Assembly (NCBI RefSeq): GCF_017676385.1
Contig: NZ_JAFFZN010000009.1
Span: 62,001 to 126,000, forward strand
Source of the DNA: Streptomyces spirodelae
GTDB taxonomy: Bacteria; Actinomycetota; Actinomycetes; Streptomycetales; Streptomycetaceae
Length of the DNA: 64,000 nucleotides
Direction: 5' to 3'
Shown here piece by piece: positions 43,019 to 55,765 of the stretch (its first letter is position 1; every line of letters begins with the position of its first letter). The position numbers and the translations under genes are program-made. The notes below the pieces were generated by a model, which had not been told where the DNA came from, searched no databases, and saw only the letters and a program-made list of their open reading frames with translations.

Positions 43019-44214
43019 GATGTGGTTTCTCCCTCGGGAGTGGCGAACTGGCGGTGCGGGGCCTTCAGCGGCTCCCGGAGCGGGTCGAACAGTTCGATGG
43101 GGTGCTCGGTGGCGCCGTCGAGCGCCAGGTCGGCGACGATCTCGCCGACGACGGGCACGAACTTGAAGCCGTGCCCGGAGAATCCGCAGGCCACGGTCAC
43201 CGCGTCGGGGTGCTCCGGGTGCCGGGCCAGCACGAAGTGCTCGTCGGAGGTGGTGGTGTACATACACGTGACGGCCTTGCGCAGCCGCCCGGGCAGGTCC
43301 GGGAGACGGGTGCGCAAGTGCGCGGCCATCGCCGCGGCCTCCGCTTCGGACACGGTGCGGTCGATGGTCTCCGGATCGCACAGTGCGCCCTTGCGGAAGA
43401 AGGCGGTCTTCGCCCCGCCCTCCGGGCCCTCGATCGCCGGGAACCCGTAGAACTGCACACCGTCCGTGTCCTCCCACACGTATACGGGCTGGTGTTCGGG
43501 GGTGAAGGCGGCGGTGCCGCCGCGCGGGTGGAACCAGTACATGACCTGCCGCTCGACGGCGAAGTCGACGCCGAGGTCGGCGAGCAGGCGCGGCGCCCAC
43601 GCGCCGGGGCAGACCACCAGGTGGCCCGCGGTGTAGACGTCGTCGGCGGTGTGCACCCGTACGCCTCTGCCGCCGGGCAGCACTTGCCAGCCGGTCACCG
43701 GCTCCTCGAACCGCAGGTCGGCACCGGCCTGCTGGGCGAGCTGCACATGGGCGGTCACGGTCGCCTCGGGGCGGACGAACCCGGCGCGCTCCTCGTACAG
43801 CGCCACCTCGTCGTCCGCGGGAGTGAGGGTCGGGAAGCGGCGGCGTATCTCCGCGGCTTCCAGCAACTCGTGGGGCAGGCCCCACCGCCGGGCCGAGCGG
43901 AGGCTGCCGGAGACGGCGTGGCTGTCCGGGCGGCCCACCATCACGCCGCCGCACAGGTTGGCGAGAGTGCGGCCGGTGTCGCGTTCCAGCTTCGCGAACA
44001 GGTCGTAGGAGCGCAGGAGCAGCGGTACGTAGGCGGGGTCCTCGAAGTATGCCTGGCGGATGATGCGGGAGCCGCCGTGGCTGGAGCCGCGGTTGTGGGC
44101 CGGGCCGAACCGCTCGAGCCCCAGCACCCGGTGGCCGCGGGCCGCCAGATGGTAGGCGGCGGCACTGCCCATGCCGCCGAGACCGATGACGATGACATCG
44201 CGGGAGTGCGACAT
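43015..44214 (-). CDS. Monomeric sarcosine oxidase-type flavoenzyme
   Basis: A 399-residue FAD-dependent amine oxidase of the MSOX/N-methyltryptophan oxidase family. The dinucleotide-binding motif [14 protein letters not shown] is at residues 11-24. Cys317 in [16 protein letters not shown] matches the covalent flavin attachment site, and [10 protein letters not shown] closes the active site. It oxidises sarcosine to glycine, formaldehyde and hydrogen peroxide. Operon position between dimethylglycine oxidase and the Rieske oxygenase fits the last demethylation of glycine betaine. Confidence 0.9.
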   Translation of the reverse strand: MSHSRDVIVIGLGGMGSAAAYHLAARGHRVLGLERFGPAHNRGSSHGGSRIIRQAYFEDPAYVPLLLRSYDLFAKLERDTGRTLANLCGGVMVGRPDSHAVSGSLRSARRWGLPHELLEAAEIRRRFPTLTPADDEVALYEERAGFVRPEATVTAHVQLAQQAGADLRFEEPVTGWQVLPGGRGVRVHTADDVYTAGHLVVCPGAWAPRLLADLGVDFAVERQVMYWFHPRGGTAAFTPEHQPVYVWEDTDGVQFYGFPAIEGPEGGAKTAFFRKGALCDPETIDRTVSEAEAAAMAAHLRTRLPDLPGRLRKAVTCMYTTTSDEHFVLARHPEHPDAVTVACGFSGHGFKFVPVVGEIVADLALDGATEHPIELFDPLREPLKAPHRQFATPEGETTS

Positions 44215-44231
44215 TGTGGGCCTCCTCGGGC

Positions 44232-47899
<3,668 letters not shown>

Positions 47900-47936
47900 T
47901 CCCAGACCTCGCAGTTTGTTGCGTAGTGCACGACTG

Positions 47937-47953
47937 GTTGCGCTATGGGGAAC
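47937..47953. promoter_or_regulatory. Candidate IclR-type operator upstream of mscR
   Basis: GTTGCGCTATGGGGAAC is a partly palindromic 17-mer 38 bp upstream of mscR. A second GTTGCG lies at 47918, 19 bp away. It matches the 17-mer at 49142-49158 in 13 of 17 positions, and both have the form GTTnCGC-N3-GnGGAAC expected for IclR-family sites. Confidence 0.55.
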
Positions 47954-48029
47954 ATAGTGAGAACGCCGGGGCTCGCCCGTCAAGAGATGTGGATCAGCCG
48001 TTGATGACGACGTGTCAGAAGAACGCGAT

Positions 48030-48055
48030 GCGGGTCCGGCCGAGGCCGGACCCGC
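48030..48055. terminator. Strong hairpin downstream of the iclR gene
   Basis: GCGGGTCCGGC (48030-48040), loop CGAG, GCCGGACCCGC (48045-48055) is a perfect 11-bp stem. It is about 130 bp past the iclR stop in the minus direction and separates the iclR transcript from the mscR operon, which reads in the same direction. Confidence 0.75.
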
Positions 48056-48158
48056 AGTTATGGGAGGTCGGGGCGGTGCCTTTGCTGACGCCCCATCAGA
48101 ATTTTGTAGTTTCCGACGGCTGTTTCGAGGCTGTTTCGGGGGTGGGGGAGCAGTCCTC

Positions 48159-48178
48159 CGCGCCCCTCGCGGGGCGCG
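48159..48178. terminator. Hairpin directly after the iclR gene
   Basis: CGCGCCCC-TCGC-GGGGCGCG is a perfect 8-bp stem, 8 bp past the iclR stop. It is preceded on the plus strand by GGGGGAGCAGTCC, so it looks like a partial copy of the dispersed repeat at 40978 and 50858. Confidence 0.65.
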
Positions 48179-48185
48179 CTCCCTC

Positions 48186-48989
48186 TCAGTAGGCGTAGCC
48201 CATGCGGCGGGAGAGATCTTGCGCAGCGGCCATGGTGCGTTTGGCGACCTCCTGGAGGCGTTCCTCCTCCAGCCGGTAGGAGGGCCCGGAGACGCTGATC
48301 GCGCCGATGACCTTCCCGTCGTGTGCCCGCACCGGGGCCGCCACCGCGTGCAGGCCGAGCTCCAGCTCGTCCCGTGCCGCCGCGAAACCGGTCTTGACCA
48401 CCGCTTTCAGCTCGGCGCGCAGCTCCGCGGGGGAGACCACCGTCGACTCCGTCAGCCGTGGCAGCTTCCGGGACAGCACACTCTCCTGGACCGACTTCGG
48501 CTGGTGCGCCAGCAGTGCCTTGCCGCTGGAGGTGGCGTGCAGCGGCGTTCGCCTGCCCAGCCAGTTCTGCGCGGTGACCGAGGAGGCACCGCGCGCCTGC
48601 ATGATGTTGACCGCCGCGTCGTCGTCCAGCACCGCGATGTTCGCCGTCTCTCCGGCGTCCTCGGCCAGCTCCCGGCACACGGGAGCGCCCTCCTGGGAGA
48701 TGTCCAGCCTGGAGGCCGCGGCTCCGGCCAGCCTCAGTACGCCGGGGCCCAGGTAGTACTTGCCGCGGTCCTGCTCCTGTGAGACCAGCCCCCTGGCCTC
48801 CAGTACACCCAGCAGGCGGAACGCCGTCGATTTGTGGACGCCCAGCTCCTCGGCGATCTCCGTGACTCCCGCGTCGCTGTGCCGGGCCAGGATCTCCAGC
48901 ACGCTCACCGCACGGTCGACCGACTGCACCGAGGCAGCCGCGCCCCTGGCCTGCTTGCCAGTCCCTGTGTCCTCCGCTTTTTCACTCAT
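48186..48989 (-). CDS. IclR-family transcriptional regulator
   Basis: A 267-residue regulator. The HTH domain ([47 protein letters not shown]) is at residues 22-70 and the GAF-like effector domain at 85-255, with [15 protein letters not shown] and [12 protein letters not shown] motifs. It sits between the mscR-dmg-sarcosine oxidase-Rieske operon and the divergent ferredoxin/reductase pair, and is the natural candidate to regulate both through the two related 17-bp sites. Confidence 0.93.
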   Translation of the reverse strand: MSEKAEDTGTGKQARGAAASVQSVDRAVSVLEILARHSDAGVTEIAEELGVHKSTAFRLLGVLEARGLVSQEQDRGKYYLGPGVLRLAGAAASRLDISQEGAPVCRELAEDAGETANIAVLDDDAAVNIMQARGASSVTAQNWLGRRTPLHATSSGKALLAHQPKSVQESVLSRKLPRLTESTVVSPAELRAELKAVVKTGFAAARDELELGLHAVAAPVRAHDGKVIGAISVSGPSYRLEEERLQEVAKRTMAAAQDLSRRMGYAY

Positions 48990-49141
48990 CTGCTCAACGT
49001 CACCGCCTGCTGGCCTTGTTGTGGTTCCCGGTTGTGGTGCGCGGCCGCGCGCCGTCCTCCCCGCAAGTCTCCGCGGAGGTCGTCGGCGAGTGCTTGACGT
49101 GAAGCCTCCCCGCTTGGATTCTGTTGCGCATCACGCTCCAT

Positions 49142-49158
49142 CGTGCGCGATGCGGAAC
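49142..49158. promoter_or_regulatory. Candidate IclR-type operator in the iclR/ferredoxin gap
   Basis: CGTGCGCGATGCGGAAC shares 13 of 17 bases with the site in front of mscR. A further GTTGCGCAT lies at 49123-49131, inverted relative to ATGCGGAAC at 49150-49158. The cluster is 150 bp upstream of iclR and 100 bp upstream of the ferredoxin gene, so it could control both directions. Confidence 0.55.
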
Positions 49159-49258
49159 TCGGATAGTAGTGAAGTGTCTTCCCCGCACCTTCCCCGGTCA
49201 TCCGGCACCGGGGCCGGCTGCCCCTGCTCACTCGAACGTGCTCGCGAGGTGAATCACA

Positions 49259-49615
49259 GTGATCCCTGTCTGCCGCCTTGAGGACCTGCCCCAAGGCGAG
49301 TCCGTCCGTCTCGACCTCGAACCTCCCATCGCCGTCTTCAACGCCGACGGCGAGCTCTACGCGATCGACGACACCTGCACCCACCAGGACGCGTCCTTGT
49401 CCGAAGGCTGGCTCGAGGGCTGTCTGGTCGAATGCCCACTGCACGCCGCTTCATTCGACCTGCGTACCGGCCGTCCCACCTGCCTCCCCGCTCGCAAGGC
49501 GGTACGCACCCACCCGGTGAGCGTGCTCGACGGCACCGTATGGGTACACGTCGAGTCCGACCTGGCCGCACAGGCACCGCACACCGCCGCAGCCGGACAA
49601 GGGAGCGCCGCATGA
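49259..49615 (+). CDS. Rieske-type [2Fe-2S] ferredoxin
   Basis: A 118-residue Rieske ferredoxin. The cluster ligands are Cys40, His42 (DTCTHQ) and Cys59, His62 (ECPLHAASFD). It starts at GTG 49259. It transfers electrons from the following FAD reductase to a Rieske oxygenase, most likely the GbcA-like enzyme at 41897, since no other oxygenase is near. Its stop overlaps the reductase start by 4 bp. The ~15 residues after the domain are Ala/Gln-rich and probably disordered. Confidence 0.92.
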   Translation: MIPVCRLEDLPQGESVRLDLEPPIAVFNADGELYAIDDTCTHQDASLSEGWLEGCLVECPLHAASFDLRTGRPTCLPARKAVRTHPVSVLDGTVWVHVESDLAAQAPHTAAAGQGSAA

Positions 49616-50832
49616 ACACCATCACCGTGATCGGCGCCTCCCTGGCCGGACTCCACGCCGCACTGGCGCTGCGCGCCGAGGGGTACGACGGCAGGCTGGT
49701 GATCGTAGGGGAGGAGCACCATCGCCCCTACGACCGCCCTCCCCTCTCCAAAGAATTCCTGACCGGCGCGCTCACCGCCGAGCGGCTCTCCCTCGCCGAC
49801 GCGGAGGAGATCGCCGACCTGGACGCCGACTGGCTGCTGGGCACCCGCGCCGAGGGCCTGGACCCGCCCTCCCGTACGGTCACGCTCACGGACGGCCGCA
49901 GGCTGTCCACCGACGGTGTCGTCCTGGCCACCGGAGCGGTGCCGCGCACCCTGCCGGGCGAGCCGCTGGCGGGGGTGCACACGCTGCGCACCCTGGACGA
50001 CGCCGCCGCGCTCCGCGAGGAGCTCAGCCGTGGTCAGGTACGGGTCGTCGTGATCGGTGCCGGCTTCATCGGCGCCGAGGTCGCCTCCTCCTGTGCCACG
50101 CTCGGCCACAGCGTCACCGTCGTCGAGGCGGCCGCCCAGCCGCTGCTGCCCCAGCTCGGCGCCCGGATGGCCGCCTTCTGCGCCGATCTGCACACCGACC
50201 ACGGCGTCACCCTGCTCACCGGCACCGGGGTGCGCGCGCTGCATCCGGACGCCAGGGTGCCGGACGCGCACGTGCGGGGCGCGCACGTGCGGGGCGCGCA
50301 CGGCGCCGGGCACCGGCGGGTCGGCTGGGTGGAGCTGGCCGACGGCCGGTTCCTGCCCGCCGACGTGGTCGTCGTCGGAATCGGGGTCCGTCCCGCGACC
50401 GGCTGGCTGGAGGGCTCCGGCATCCCCCTGGACGACGGCGTGGTCTGCGACGCGGGCGGAGTCACCTCGGTGCCGGGCGTGGTGGCCGTCGGCGATGTGG
50501 CCCGCAGCGCCGGGCACCGGGACGAACACTGGACCAGCGCCATGGAGGCCCCGGCCGTCGCCGCGCGCAACCTGCTGGCCGGAACGACGGTCGAGACCTA
50601 CACGGCGCTGCCGTACTTCTGGTCCGACCAGTACGGTGTCCGGCTTCAGCTCGCGGGCGCCAGGGCGGAGACCGACACCGTACGCGTGGTGGAGGGCTCA
50701 CCGGAGGACCGCAGCTTCCTCGCGGTCTACGAACGGGAGGGAGCCACCACGGCAGTGCTCGCGGCCAATCGGCCGCGCCCCTTCATGCGGGCCCGGCGCG
50801 AGCTGGCTCGCGCCGGGATGGTGGCTGCCTGA
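49612..50832 (+). CDS. FAD-dependent ferredoxin reductase (BphA4-like)
   Basis: A 406-residue NAD(P)H-dependent reductase. FAD motif VIGASLAGLHAALALRA is at residues 6-22, the NAD motif VVVIGAGFIGAEVAS around 147-161, and the second FAD motif TSVPGVVAVGDVAR near 290. LSKEFL is also typical. It reduces the upstream Rieske ferredoxin. A 15-bp tandem repeat at 50266-50295 encodes HVRGA twice (DAHVRGAHVRGAHGAG), a Gly/His insertion in a surface region between strands. Pseudomonas uses a single fused reductase (GbcB) for this job, so this three-component layout differs. Confidence 0.92.
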   Translation: MNTITVIGASLAGLHAALALRAEGYDGRLVIVGEEHHRPYDRPPLSKEFLTGALTAERLSLADAEEIADLDADWLLGTRAEGLDPPSRTVTLTDGRRLSTDGVVLATGAVPRTLPGEPLAGVHTLRTLDDAAALREELSRGQVRVVVIGAGFIGAEVASSCATLGHSVTVVEAAAQPLLPQLGARMAAFCADLHTDHGVTLLTGTGVRALHPDARVPDAHVRGAHVRGAHGAGHRRVGWVELADGRFLPADVVVVGIGVRPATGWLEGSGIPLDDGVVCDAGGVTSVPGVVAVGDVARSAGHRDEHWTSAMEAPAVAARNLLAGTTVETYTALPYFWSDQYGVRLQLAGARAETDTVRVVEGSPEDRSFLAVYEREGATTAVLAANRPRPFMRARRELARAGMVAA

Positions 50833-50857
50833 CCCTCTGCGGGGCTCCCTCTCCCGG

Positions 50858-50983
50858 TTCCGGGGAGGGGGTGCCCCTTGTGTGGTTTGCGGGCTGCTGG
50901 TTGTTCGTGGCTGTGGGGGTACCTCCCGGACGGAGTCTGGGGGAGCAGTTCCCCGCGCCCCTGATCGGCACCCCGCAAGCGGG
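50858..50983. repeat. Dispersed ~107-bp repeat, copy 2, with hairpin
   Basis: Positions 50858-50964 are similar to 40978-41086 over their whole length. They are followed by CCCGC-AA-GCGGG at 50972-50983, a short hairpin just before the AIM24 stop codon. The segment lies between two convergent genes (ferredoxin reductase and AIM24), so it is likely to function as a transcription end. Confidence 0.7.
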
Positions 50984-50985
50984 AC

Positions 50986-51660
50986 TCAATTGCCGGCAGT
51001 TGAAGGCTGCTTTTCGCTGGGGCGGACGATGACGAAGCCCTCGCCGTCCAGTCTGAGCTGCACCGCCTCTCCCGACCCACCACGGATCATCGATCCGAAG
51101 CTCTGTGAGCGGTGCAGCGAGGTCTGCAGCTGGGCGCTCCAGCCCACCACCGCGTCGGTGTCCACGAACACCGGCGCCTGCTGCGAGACCGGGATGACGA
51201 TCGGCGTGCCCTCGCAGATGACGGCGAGCCTGCCCTGGCCGGAGAAGACGCTGTTGAACAGCCCTCCGCCGGCCATCCCGGCGCCCTTGACGATGCCGAT
51301 CTCGTAGTGCAGCCCCGCGTCGAAGACCAGTACGTTGCGGCCGTTGACGGTGAGCGAGTCGCCGGGGGCTATGTCGATGAGAAAGCAGTTCTCCGCCTCG
51401 TGCGCGAACCATGCCTCGCCCTGCCCGCTGACCGACATCAGCGCCAGCCCCTCCCCGGTGACCTGACGCTTGAGGAAGTTGCCGACCCCCTGCCCCTTCT
51501 TCTCGAACCGCAGGTTCCCCCGCCAGGCCACCATCGATCCCTGCCGCGCGTAGCACTCCCCGTTGACGGCGTACTTCACGCACTTGTCGTTCTGCAGCTC
51601 CATTCCCGCCGTGGGGCTGGGCTGCGCCATGTTCTTCGTAGCGAAGAGCTCACTCTGCAT
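50986..51660 (-). CDS. AIM24 family protein
   Basis: A 224-residue protein with the AIM24 beta-barrel pattern: KYAVNGECYARQGSMVAWRGNLRFEKKG, LMSVSGQGEAWFAHEAENCFLIDI, VFDAGLHYEI, GGGLFNSVFSGQGRLAVICEGTPIVI and GSGEAVQLRLDGEGFVIVRP. The family (TIGR00266-like) is widespread and is named after a yeast mitochondrial inner-membrane protein; in bacteria its molecular role is unknown. ATG 51660 was chosen since similarity begins there; a longer frame up to 51993 contains no recognisable sequence. Confidence 0.85.
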   Translation of the reverse strand: MQSELFATKNMAQPSPTAGMELQNDKCVKYAVNGECYARQGSMVAWRGNLRFEKKGQGVGNFLKRQVTGEGLALMSVSGQGEAWFAHEAENCFLIDIAPGDSLTVNGRNVLVFDAGLHYEIGIVKGAGMAGGGLFNSVFSGQGRLAVICEGTPIVIPVSQQAPVFVDTDAVVGWSAQLQTSLHRSQSFGSMIRGGSGEAVQLRLDGEGFVIVRPSEKQPSTAGN

Positions 51661-51898
51661 GGCTGTATGTTCCCCCGGAACCCGCCGCTCAGCCAGGTGC
51701 TTTCCCATGAGTCGCCGCACTCGGGCCGAGCCGTGTGCGTGCCTGTGATTTGAGACTTTTCCACCCCCGGAAGCCCCAATAGCCAGCCATCCCTCGGGTG
51801 GAAGTCCCAAAAAGGAGTTCAGTGAAAAAATGGAAGGTGCCAGAGGGCGAGGGCCCTCGGGGTGTGTGCCCCATGGCATTCGGACAGGAGATCGGGAC

Positions 51899-52090
51899 AT
51901 GAAGTTCGTGCTGGAAGTCGACACCACCGAGATGCGCGGCGAGGGCGAGGCCGCGACCGAGCTGGGGCGGGTGCTGCGGTACTGGGGCGGCAACCTGCGC
52001 CACTACGGGCTGCAGCCCGGAGACGGCTCGCCCGTCTACGACTCGAAGTACCGTGAGATCGGCAACTGGCGTATCACCGAGTCGTCCTGA
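51899..52090 (+). CDS. Small conserved-type protein
   Basis: A 63-residue protein starting at ATG 51899, 8 nt after CAGGAG. MKFVLEVDTTEMRGEGEAATELGRVLRYWG is followed by GSPVYDSKYREIGNWRI. The Glu-rich helix and the ending IGNWRIT suggest a compact domain; I recall similar short proteins in other Streptomyces but no function. It is followed after 34 bp by the hydroxyacid dehydrogenase on the same strand. Confidence 0.8.
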   Translation: MKFVLEVDTTEMRGEGEAATELGRVLRYWGGNLRHYGLQPGDGSPVYDSKYREIGNWRITESS

Positions 52091-52124
52091 GAGTGGACGA
52101 AGCGGGCGGCTGGGAGGAGACCGG

Positions 52125-53099
52125 GTGACGGGCGCGGGCGTGGACCCTCATCAAATCGGACGGGAACTCGGCGGTGCCGTCGTCACGGTCGACCCCGGCC
52201 TGCCCCCGGCGGTGCGCGAGGGGGTGCGGGAGCTGACCGGCCGGCCGGTGGGCACCGGCGCCGGGCCCCGCGTGCATGTGGGTCCCTCCGTGCCCGAACT
52301 CGCTGCGGAAGAGCGGCTGTTGTGGCTGCACAGCACCAACGCCGGAGTCGACGCGCTGCTCAGTTCGCTCTCGCCGTGGCCGCCCGGGACACTGCTGACC
52401 CGGACGGTCGGGAGGATGGGCGAGCGGATCGGCCAGTACGTACTCGCCTGGGCGCTGGCCGAGTTGCAGGACATCCCGGGCTTCCTGCGCCAGCAGGCGT
52501 CCAGGACCTGGAACCGGCTGGCGACCGAGCCGGCTGACGGCACCCTCGCGGTCGTCTTCGGCACCGGCGGGATCGGCGCGGGGGTCGCCGCCGCACTCGG
52601 GCGCTGCGGCATCCGCACCGTCGGTGTGGCCCGCACCCCGCGCCGCGTCCCCGGCTTCGACGACGTTCTCCGGCTGGGCAGCCCGGCCGGTCCGGACGGT
52701 CCCTCGGCCGAGCTGGCCGCGGCGCTGGCCGAGGCGCGCTGGGTCGTCGACGCGCTGCCGCTCACCCCCGAGACGGACGGGCTCTTCGGCCCCGGGCTCT
52801 TCGGGGCGATGTCAGGCGCGACGTTCTTCAACGTCGGCCGCGGCGCGACCGTCCGTACCGACGCGCTCGCGCAGGCGCTGGAGGACGGCCGGGTCGCGCA
52901 CGCGGTGCTGGACGTCCTGCCGGAGGAGCCCGCCCCGCCCACCTCCCCGGCCTGGGACCTGCCCCGTACGACCCTCACCTCCCATTCCGCAGGTCCCACG
53001 ACTGCCACCGACATCACCACCGACTTCAGCGCCGCCTGGCACAGCCTGCGCGTCGGCCGACTCCCCACGCTCGCCGTCCACCCCACGGCCGGCTACTGA
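52125..53099 (+). CDS. D-2-hydroxyacid dehydrogenase family protein
   Basis: A 324-residue NAD-dependent dehydrogenase starting at GTG 52125 behind GGGAGGAG. The Rossmann motif is GTGGIGAGVAAAL (around 145), the substrate-binding Arg sits in NVGRGATV (around 235), an acidic partner in DVLPEEP and the catalytic His in TSHSAGPT (around 290). This is the glycerate/phosphoglycerate dehydrogenase family. The N-terminal substrate domain is shorter and more divergent than in SerA-type enzymes. Specific hydroxyacid unknown. Confidence 0.88.
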   Translation: MTGAGVDPHQIGRELGGAVVTVDPGLPPAVREGVRELTGRPVGTGAGPRVHVGPSVPELAAEERLLWLHSTNAGVDALLSSLSPWPPGTLLTRTVGRMGERIGQYVLAWALAELQDIPGFLRQQASRTWNRLATEPADGTLAVVFGTGGIGAGVAAALGRCGIRTVGVARTPRRVPGFDDVLRLGSPAGPDGPSAELAAALAEARWVVDALPLTPETDGLFGPGLFGAMSGATFFNVGRGATVRTDALAQALEDGRVAHAVLDVLPEEPAPPTSPAWDLPRTTLTSHSAGPTTATDITTDFSAAWHSLRVGRLPTLAVHPTAGY

Positions 53100-53421
53100 A
53101 CGGGTATGCGCGACGACGTCGGCCGGGGCTCCGGGGCTGAGGCGGCCCAGCCCGTCGTCCCCCCAGACCCGGGTCACCAGAGCGCCGCGTACGGAGAGCG
53201 TGCGGCTCGCCGCGGGCTCCGCGCCCGGAGGGCCTGTCCCGGTCCCGGTGCCGTCCGTCAGGGCGACCCAGCCGCCCGGGATCTCCTCGCCGTCCATGGC
53301 TGCGCTCAGGTGTCCGGAGGCGGGCGCCCGGTGCGCCGAACGGACGCAGTGACGCGTACCGGGGCGTATGGAGGGGAACTCGTGCGCAGTCCGCCCTTCC
53401 GGTACCGAGAGAGGGGGCGCC
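53100..53421. other. Intergenic region with a coding-like antisense trace
   Basis: No intact gene is visible in this 322-bp gap. On the minus strand a stretch at about 53310-53110 has very strong third-position GC and ends in LGRLSPGAPADVV, which resembles the end of amidohydrolase-type proteins. It runs without a stop into the antisense of the dehydrogenase gene, so it cannot be an intact gene there. It may be a decayed fragment. The DUF2180 promoter must also lie here. Confidence 0.35.
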
Positions 53422-53652
53422 ATGCGCTGTTACGACTGCTACAGGGAAGGTATCGAGACCTCCGCCGTCGCCGTCTGCATCGAGTGCCACGCCGGTGCGT
53501 GTCCACGCCATCTCCACCCCGAGTCCGAGCCCGTGCGCCGGTCGACGAGCACGGGGCGGGTCTGGTCCGCGCGTGAATCGCGCCGGATGTACTGCTCCGT
53601 CTGCCATGCGTCGCTCCAGCAGGAGGACCCCGCCGATCCCGGCGGAATGTGA
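53422..53652 (+). CDS. DUF2180 small Cys-rich protein
   Basis: A 76-residue protein with paired Cys/His motifs (MRCYDCYREG, VCIECHAGACPRHLH and MYCSVCHASL), consistent with one or two structural zinc sites. This is the DUF2180 pattern, common in actinobacteria and of unknown function. ATG 53422 follows GAGAGGGGG. It stands alone in its direction. Confidence 0.85.
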   Translation: MRCYDCYREGIETSAVAVCIECHAGACPRHLHPESEPVRRSTSTGRVWSARESRRMYCSVCHASLQQEDPADPGGM

Positions 53653-53803
53653 CGAGTTGTCGCGCGCGCCCGCTGTGCCGGACCCGTGAGCGGGGCCGGC
53701 ACGGCGGACGCGCGGGCGGCCGTCGTCGGCCACCGCCGGCCGCCGCCGGTCTCGAGGCGTGTCCGTGTGTCCGTCTCGCGGCGTGCCGGGGCCCGCGGCT
53801 CGG

Positions 53804-54844
53804 CTACCCGCCCTGCCGCACCCGGCGGGCCGCCGTGGCGCCCACGGCGGCCGCTGCCGCCGTGCCCACAGCGGCGAGCAGTCCGTGGTGGTGCGAGGCC
53901 CACAGCTGGTAGCTGCGCGAGGACGCCTCGTCGTCGAACTCGCCGTGTGCTCCGTAGTCGTGCCGGGAGTCCGCGGGCTTCCACAGGTTGTCCGGCTGCG
54001 CGGGGGAGCGTGCGTGGTCGGTCTGCTGGCCCTGGAAGCCGGTCCTGGCCAGATAGCGGTCCAGAAGGCCGGGTGCGAACTTCTCGCCCAGCAAGGTGGC
54101 CACCGTCGAGCCACCGACCCAGTGTTCCCTGCGCTGCGGGTGGTCGGCCGCGTACAGAATGCCGCGTGCGGCCACCTCGGGCTGGTAGACGGGCGCGACC
54201 GGACGCGGATTGCGCGGCAGCCGGGACTTGACCCAGGTGAACTGCGGGGTGTTCAGCCCGGGGAGCTGCACCATCGTGGCCCGTACCCCGCTCTTGTCGT
54301 GCAGCAACTCGCAGCGCAGCGACTCGTGGAAACCCTGGATGGCGTGCTTGGCCGCGCAGTACGCCGACTGGAGCGGGATGCCCCGGTAGGCGAGCGCGGA
54401 GCCGACCTGGACGATGGTCCCCGTGTCGCGCGGCTTCATGTGCCGCAGCGCGGCCAGCGTCCCGTGCACGAAGCCGAGGTAGGTGACCTCGGTCGCCCTG
54501 CGGAACTCCTCGGGCTGCACCTCGGTGACCGGCGCGAAGACGGTGGAGAACGCGGTGTTCACCCACACTGCGATCGGACCGAGTTCCCGCTCGATGCGAT
54601 CGGCCGCCGCGTCCACCTCCGTATGGTCGCCGACATCGACGCTCAGCGGCAGCGCCGCGCCGCCCGCCTCCCGCACTTCGTCGGCGGCGCGGGCCAGGCC
54701 CTCCTCGCCGCGAGCGATCAGCGCGACCGTGGCGCCGCGCGCCCCGAAGGCGCGGGCCGTCGCGCGGCCCACCCCGCCGCTGGCGCCGGTGACCACGACG
54801 ACCTGGCCGTCGGCTCCCGCGCGACCGGACTGCTGCTGGCTCAT
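53804..54844 (-). CDS. SDR family oxidoreductase with C-terminal extension
   Basis: A 346-residue protein. The SDR domain covers residues 1-260 with TGASGGVG, the Ser in VGSALAYRG and YCAAK, all intact. The C-terminal ~85 residues are an extension seen in a group of actinobacterial SDRs ([34 protein letters not shown]), ending in a small-residue hydrophobic segment ([21 protein letters not shown]) that could be a membrane anchor. ATG 54844 follows GGAGG. Substrate unknown; homologues are often found near stress genes. Confidence 0.88.
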   Translation of the reverse strand: MSQQQSGRAGADGQVVVVTGASGGVGRATARAFGARGATVALIARGEEGLARAADEVREAGGAALPLSVDVGDHTEVDAAADRIERELGPIAVWVNTAFSTVFAPVTEVQPEEFRRATEVTYLGFVHGTLAALRHMKPRDTGTIVQVGSALAYRGIPLQSAYCAAKHAIQGFHESLRCELLHDKSGVRATMVQLPGLNTPQFTWVKSRLPRNPRPVAPVYQPEVAARGILYAADHPQRREHWVGGSTVATLLGEKFAPGLLDRYLARTGFQGQQTDHARSPAQPDNLWKPADSRHDYGAHGEFDDEASSRSYQLWASHHHGLLAAVGTAAAAAVGATAARRVRQGG

Positions 54845-55003
54845 CGCCACACCTCCGCTGTCTGGGCGAACGCTTTCTGCGTCCATCTGTCTGCCGCGTC
54901 CATCTGCTTGCGCCGTCCGTCCGCTCTCCGCGCACGACGCCGGGCGCGGAGAGCGGCGGGCCGATGGGACGGCCGGTCAGGGGAATGGCCGGGTACCCCG
55001 CTC

Positions 55004-55765
55004 TCAGGAGCCCAGTAGGCAGAAGAGGCCGCCGTCCGGGTCGCGAACGGTGGCGACCCTGCCGTGCGAGGCGTGCTGGACGGGGGAGATCACCGTGCCG
55101 CCGGTCTTCTCCGCTGCGGCGAGTGCGGCGTCGATATCGGTCGCGCGGAAGTACACATCCCACCGGGTGCGCACCTGGGGATCGGGTGCGGCCTCGACGC
55201 CGCCGCCGCGCAGCCCGGCCACGGTTTCACCGTCGACCAGGATGTGCACCTCGTCGTTCTGCTCCTCGTAGCTGACCCCATGGCTGGGGTTCTTCGTCCA
55301 GTCGAGCACATCGCCGTAGAACAGCGCCGCCGCGAAGGCGTCGCCGGTGCGCAGCTCCAGCCAGGCGGGCGCGTAGCCCGCGCCGACCGCCCAGCCGCGC
55401 GGCAGTTCTCCCTGCCACATGCCGAACGCCGCGCCGTAGGGGTCGGCGGCCATGGCGGCGCGGCCGTCGCCCAACCGCAGCGGACCCACCGCGACGGTGG
55501 CTCCTCTTTCGCGGACGCGCTCACAGGCCAGGTCGGCGTCGTCGACGGAGAAGAACACGGTCCAGCGCACGGGGAGCTGCCAGGAGACCGCGGCTTCGTT
55601 GAAGCCCGCAATCGGTTCGCCTTCCCTGGTGGCCGTGCGGAATCCGCGGCCGAGAGAGCTGTCGGTGAACGACCAGCCCAGCACGGCGCTGTAGAACTCC
55701 TCGGTGGCCCGCCGGTCGCGGACGGTGAGACTGACCCAGCATGGCACCCCGGGTACGGAATCCAT
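55004..55765 (-). CDS. VOC family protein, two glyoxalase-like domains
   Basis: A 253-residue protein with two tandem vicinal-oxygen-chelate modules: PCWVSLTVRDRRATEEFYSAVLGWSF (residues ~8-33) and APAWLELRTGDAFAAALFYGDVLDW (~130-155), each ending in a DPDG/DPYG-type segment. The FYxxVLGW pattern is typical of the Streptomyces glyoxalase/bleomycin-resistance-like proteins (CFP-30B type). It lacks obvious metal-ligand Glu/His sets in both halves, so it may bind ligand without catalysis. ATG 55765 sits 7 nt after GAGG; a GTG one codon upstream is also possible. Confidence 0.87.
   Translation of the reverse strand: MDSVPGVPCWVSLTVRDRRATEEFYSAVLGWSFTDSSLGRGFRTATREGEPIAGFNEAAVSWQLPVRWTVFFSVDDADLACERVRERGATVAVGPLRLGDGRAAMAADPYGAAFGMWQGELPRGWAVGAGYAPAWLELRTGDAFAAALFYGDVLDWTKNPSHGVSYEEQNDEVHILVDGETVAGLRGGGVEAAPDPQVRTRWDVYFRATDIDAALAAAEKTGGTVISPVQHASHGRVATVRDPDGGLFCLLGS

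Noticed and set aside
47984..48185. Small plus-strand ORFs in the gap before iclR
   Set aside because: They cross two strong hairpins, lack ribosome-binding sites and show no conserved-looking sequence.
54845..55003. Repeated GCGTCCATCTG motif before the SDR start
   Set aside because: Two short copies only, no symmetry and no promoter elements at sensible spacing; not enough to call an operator.
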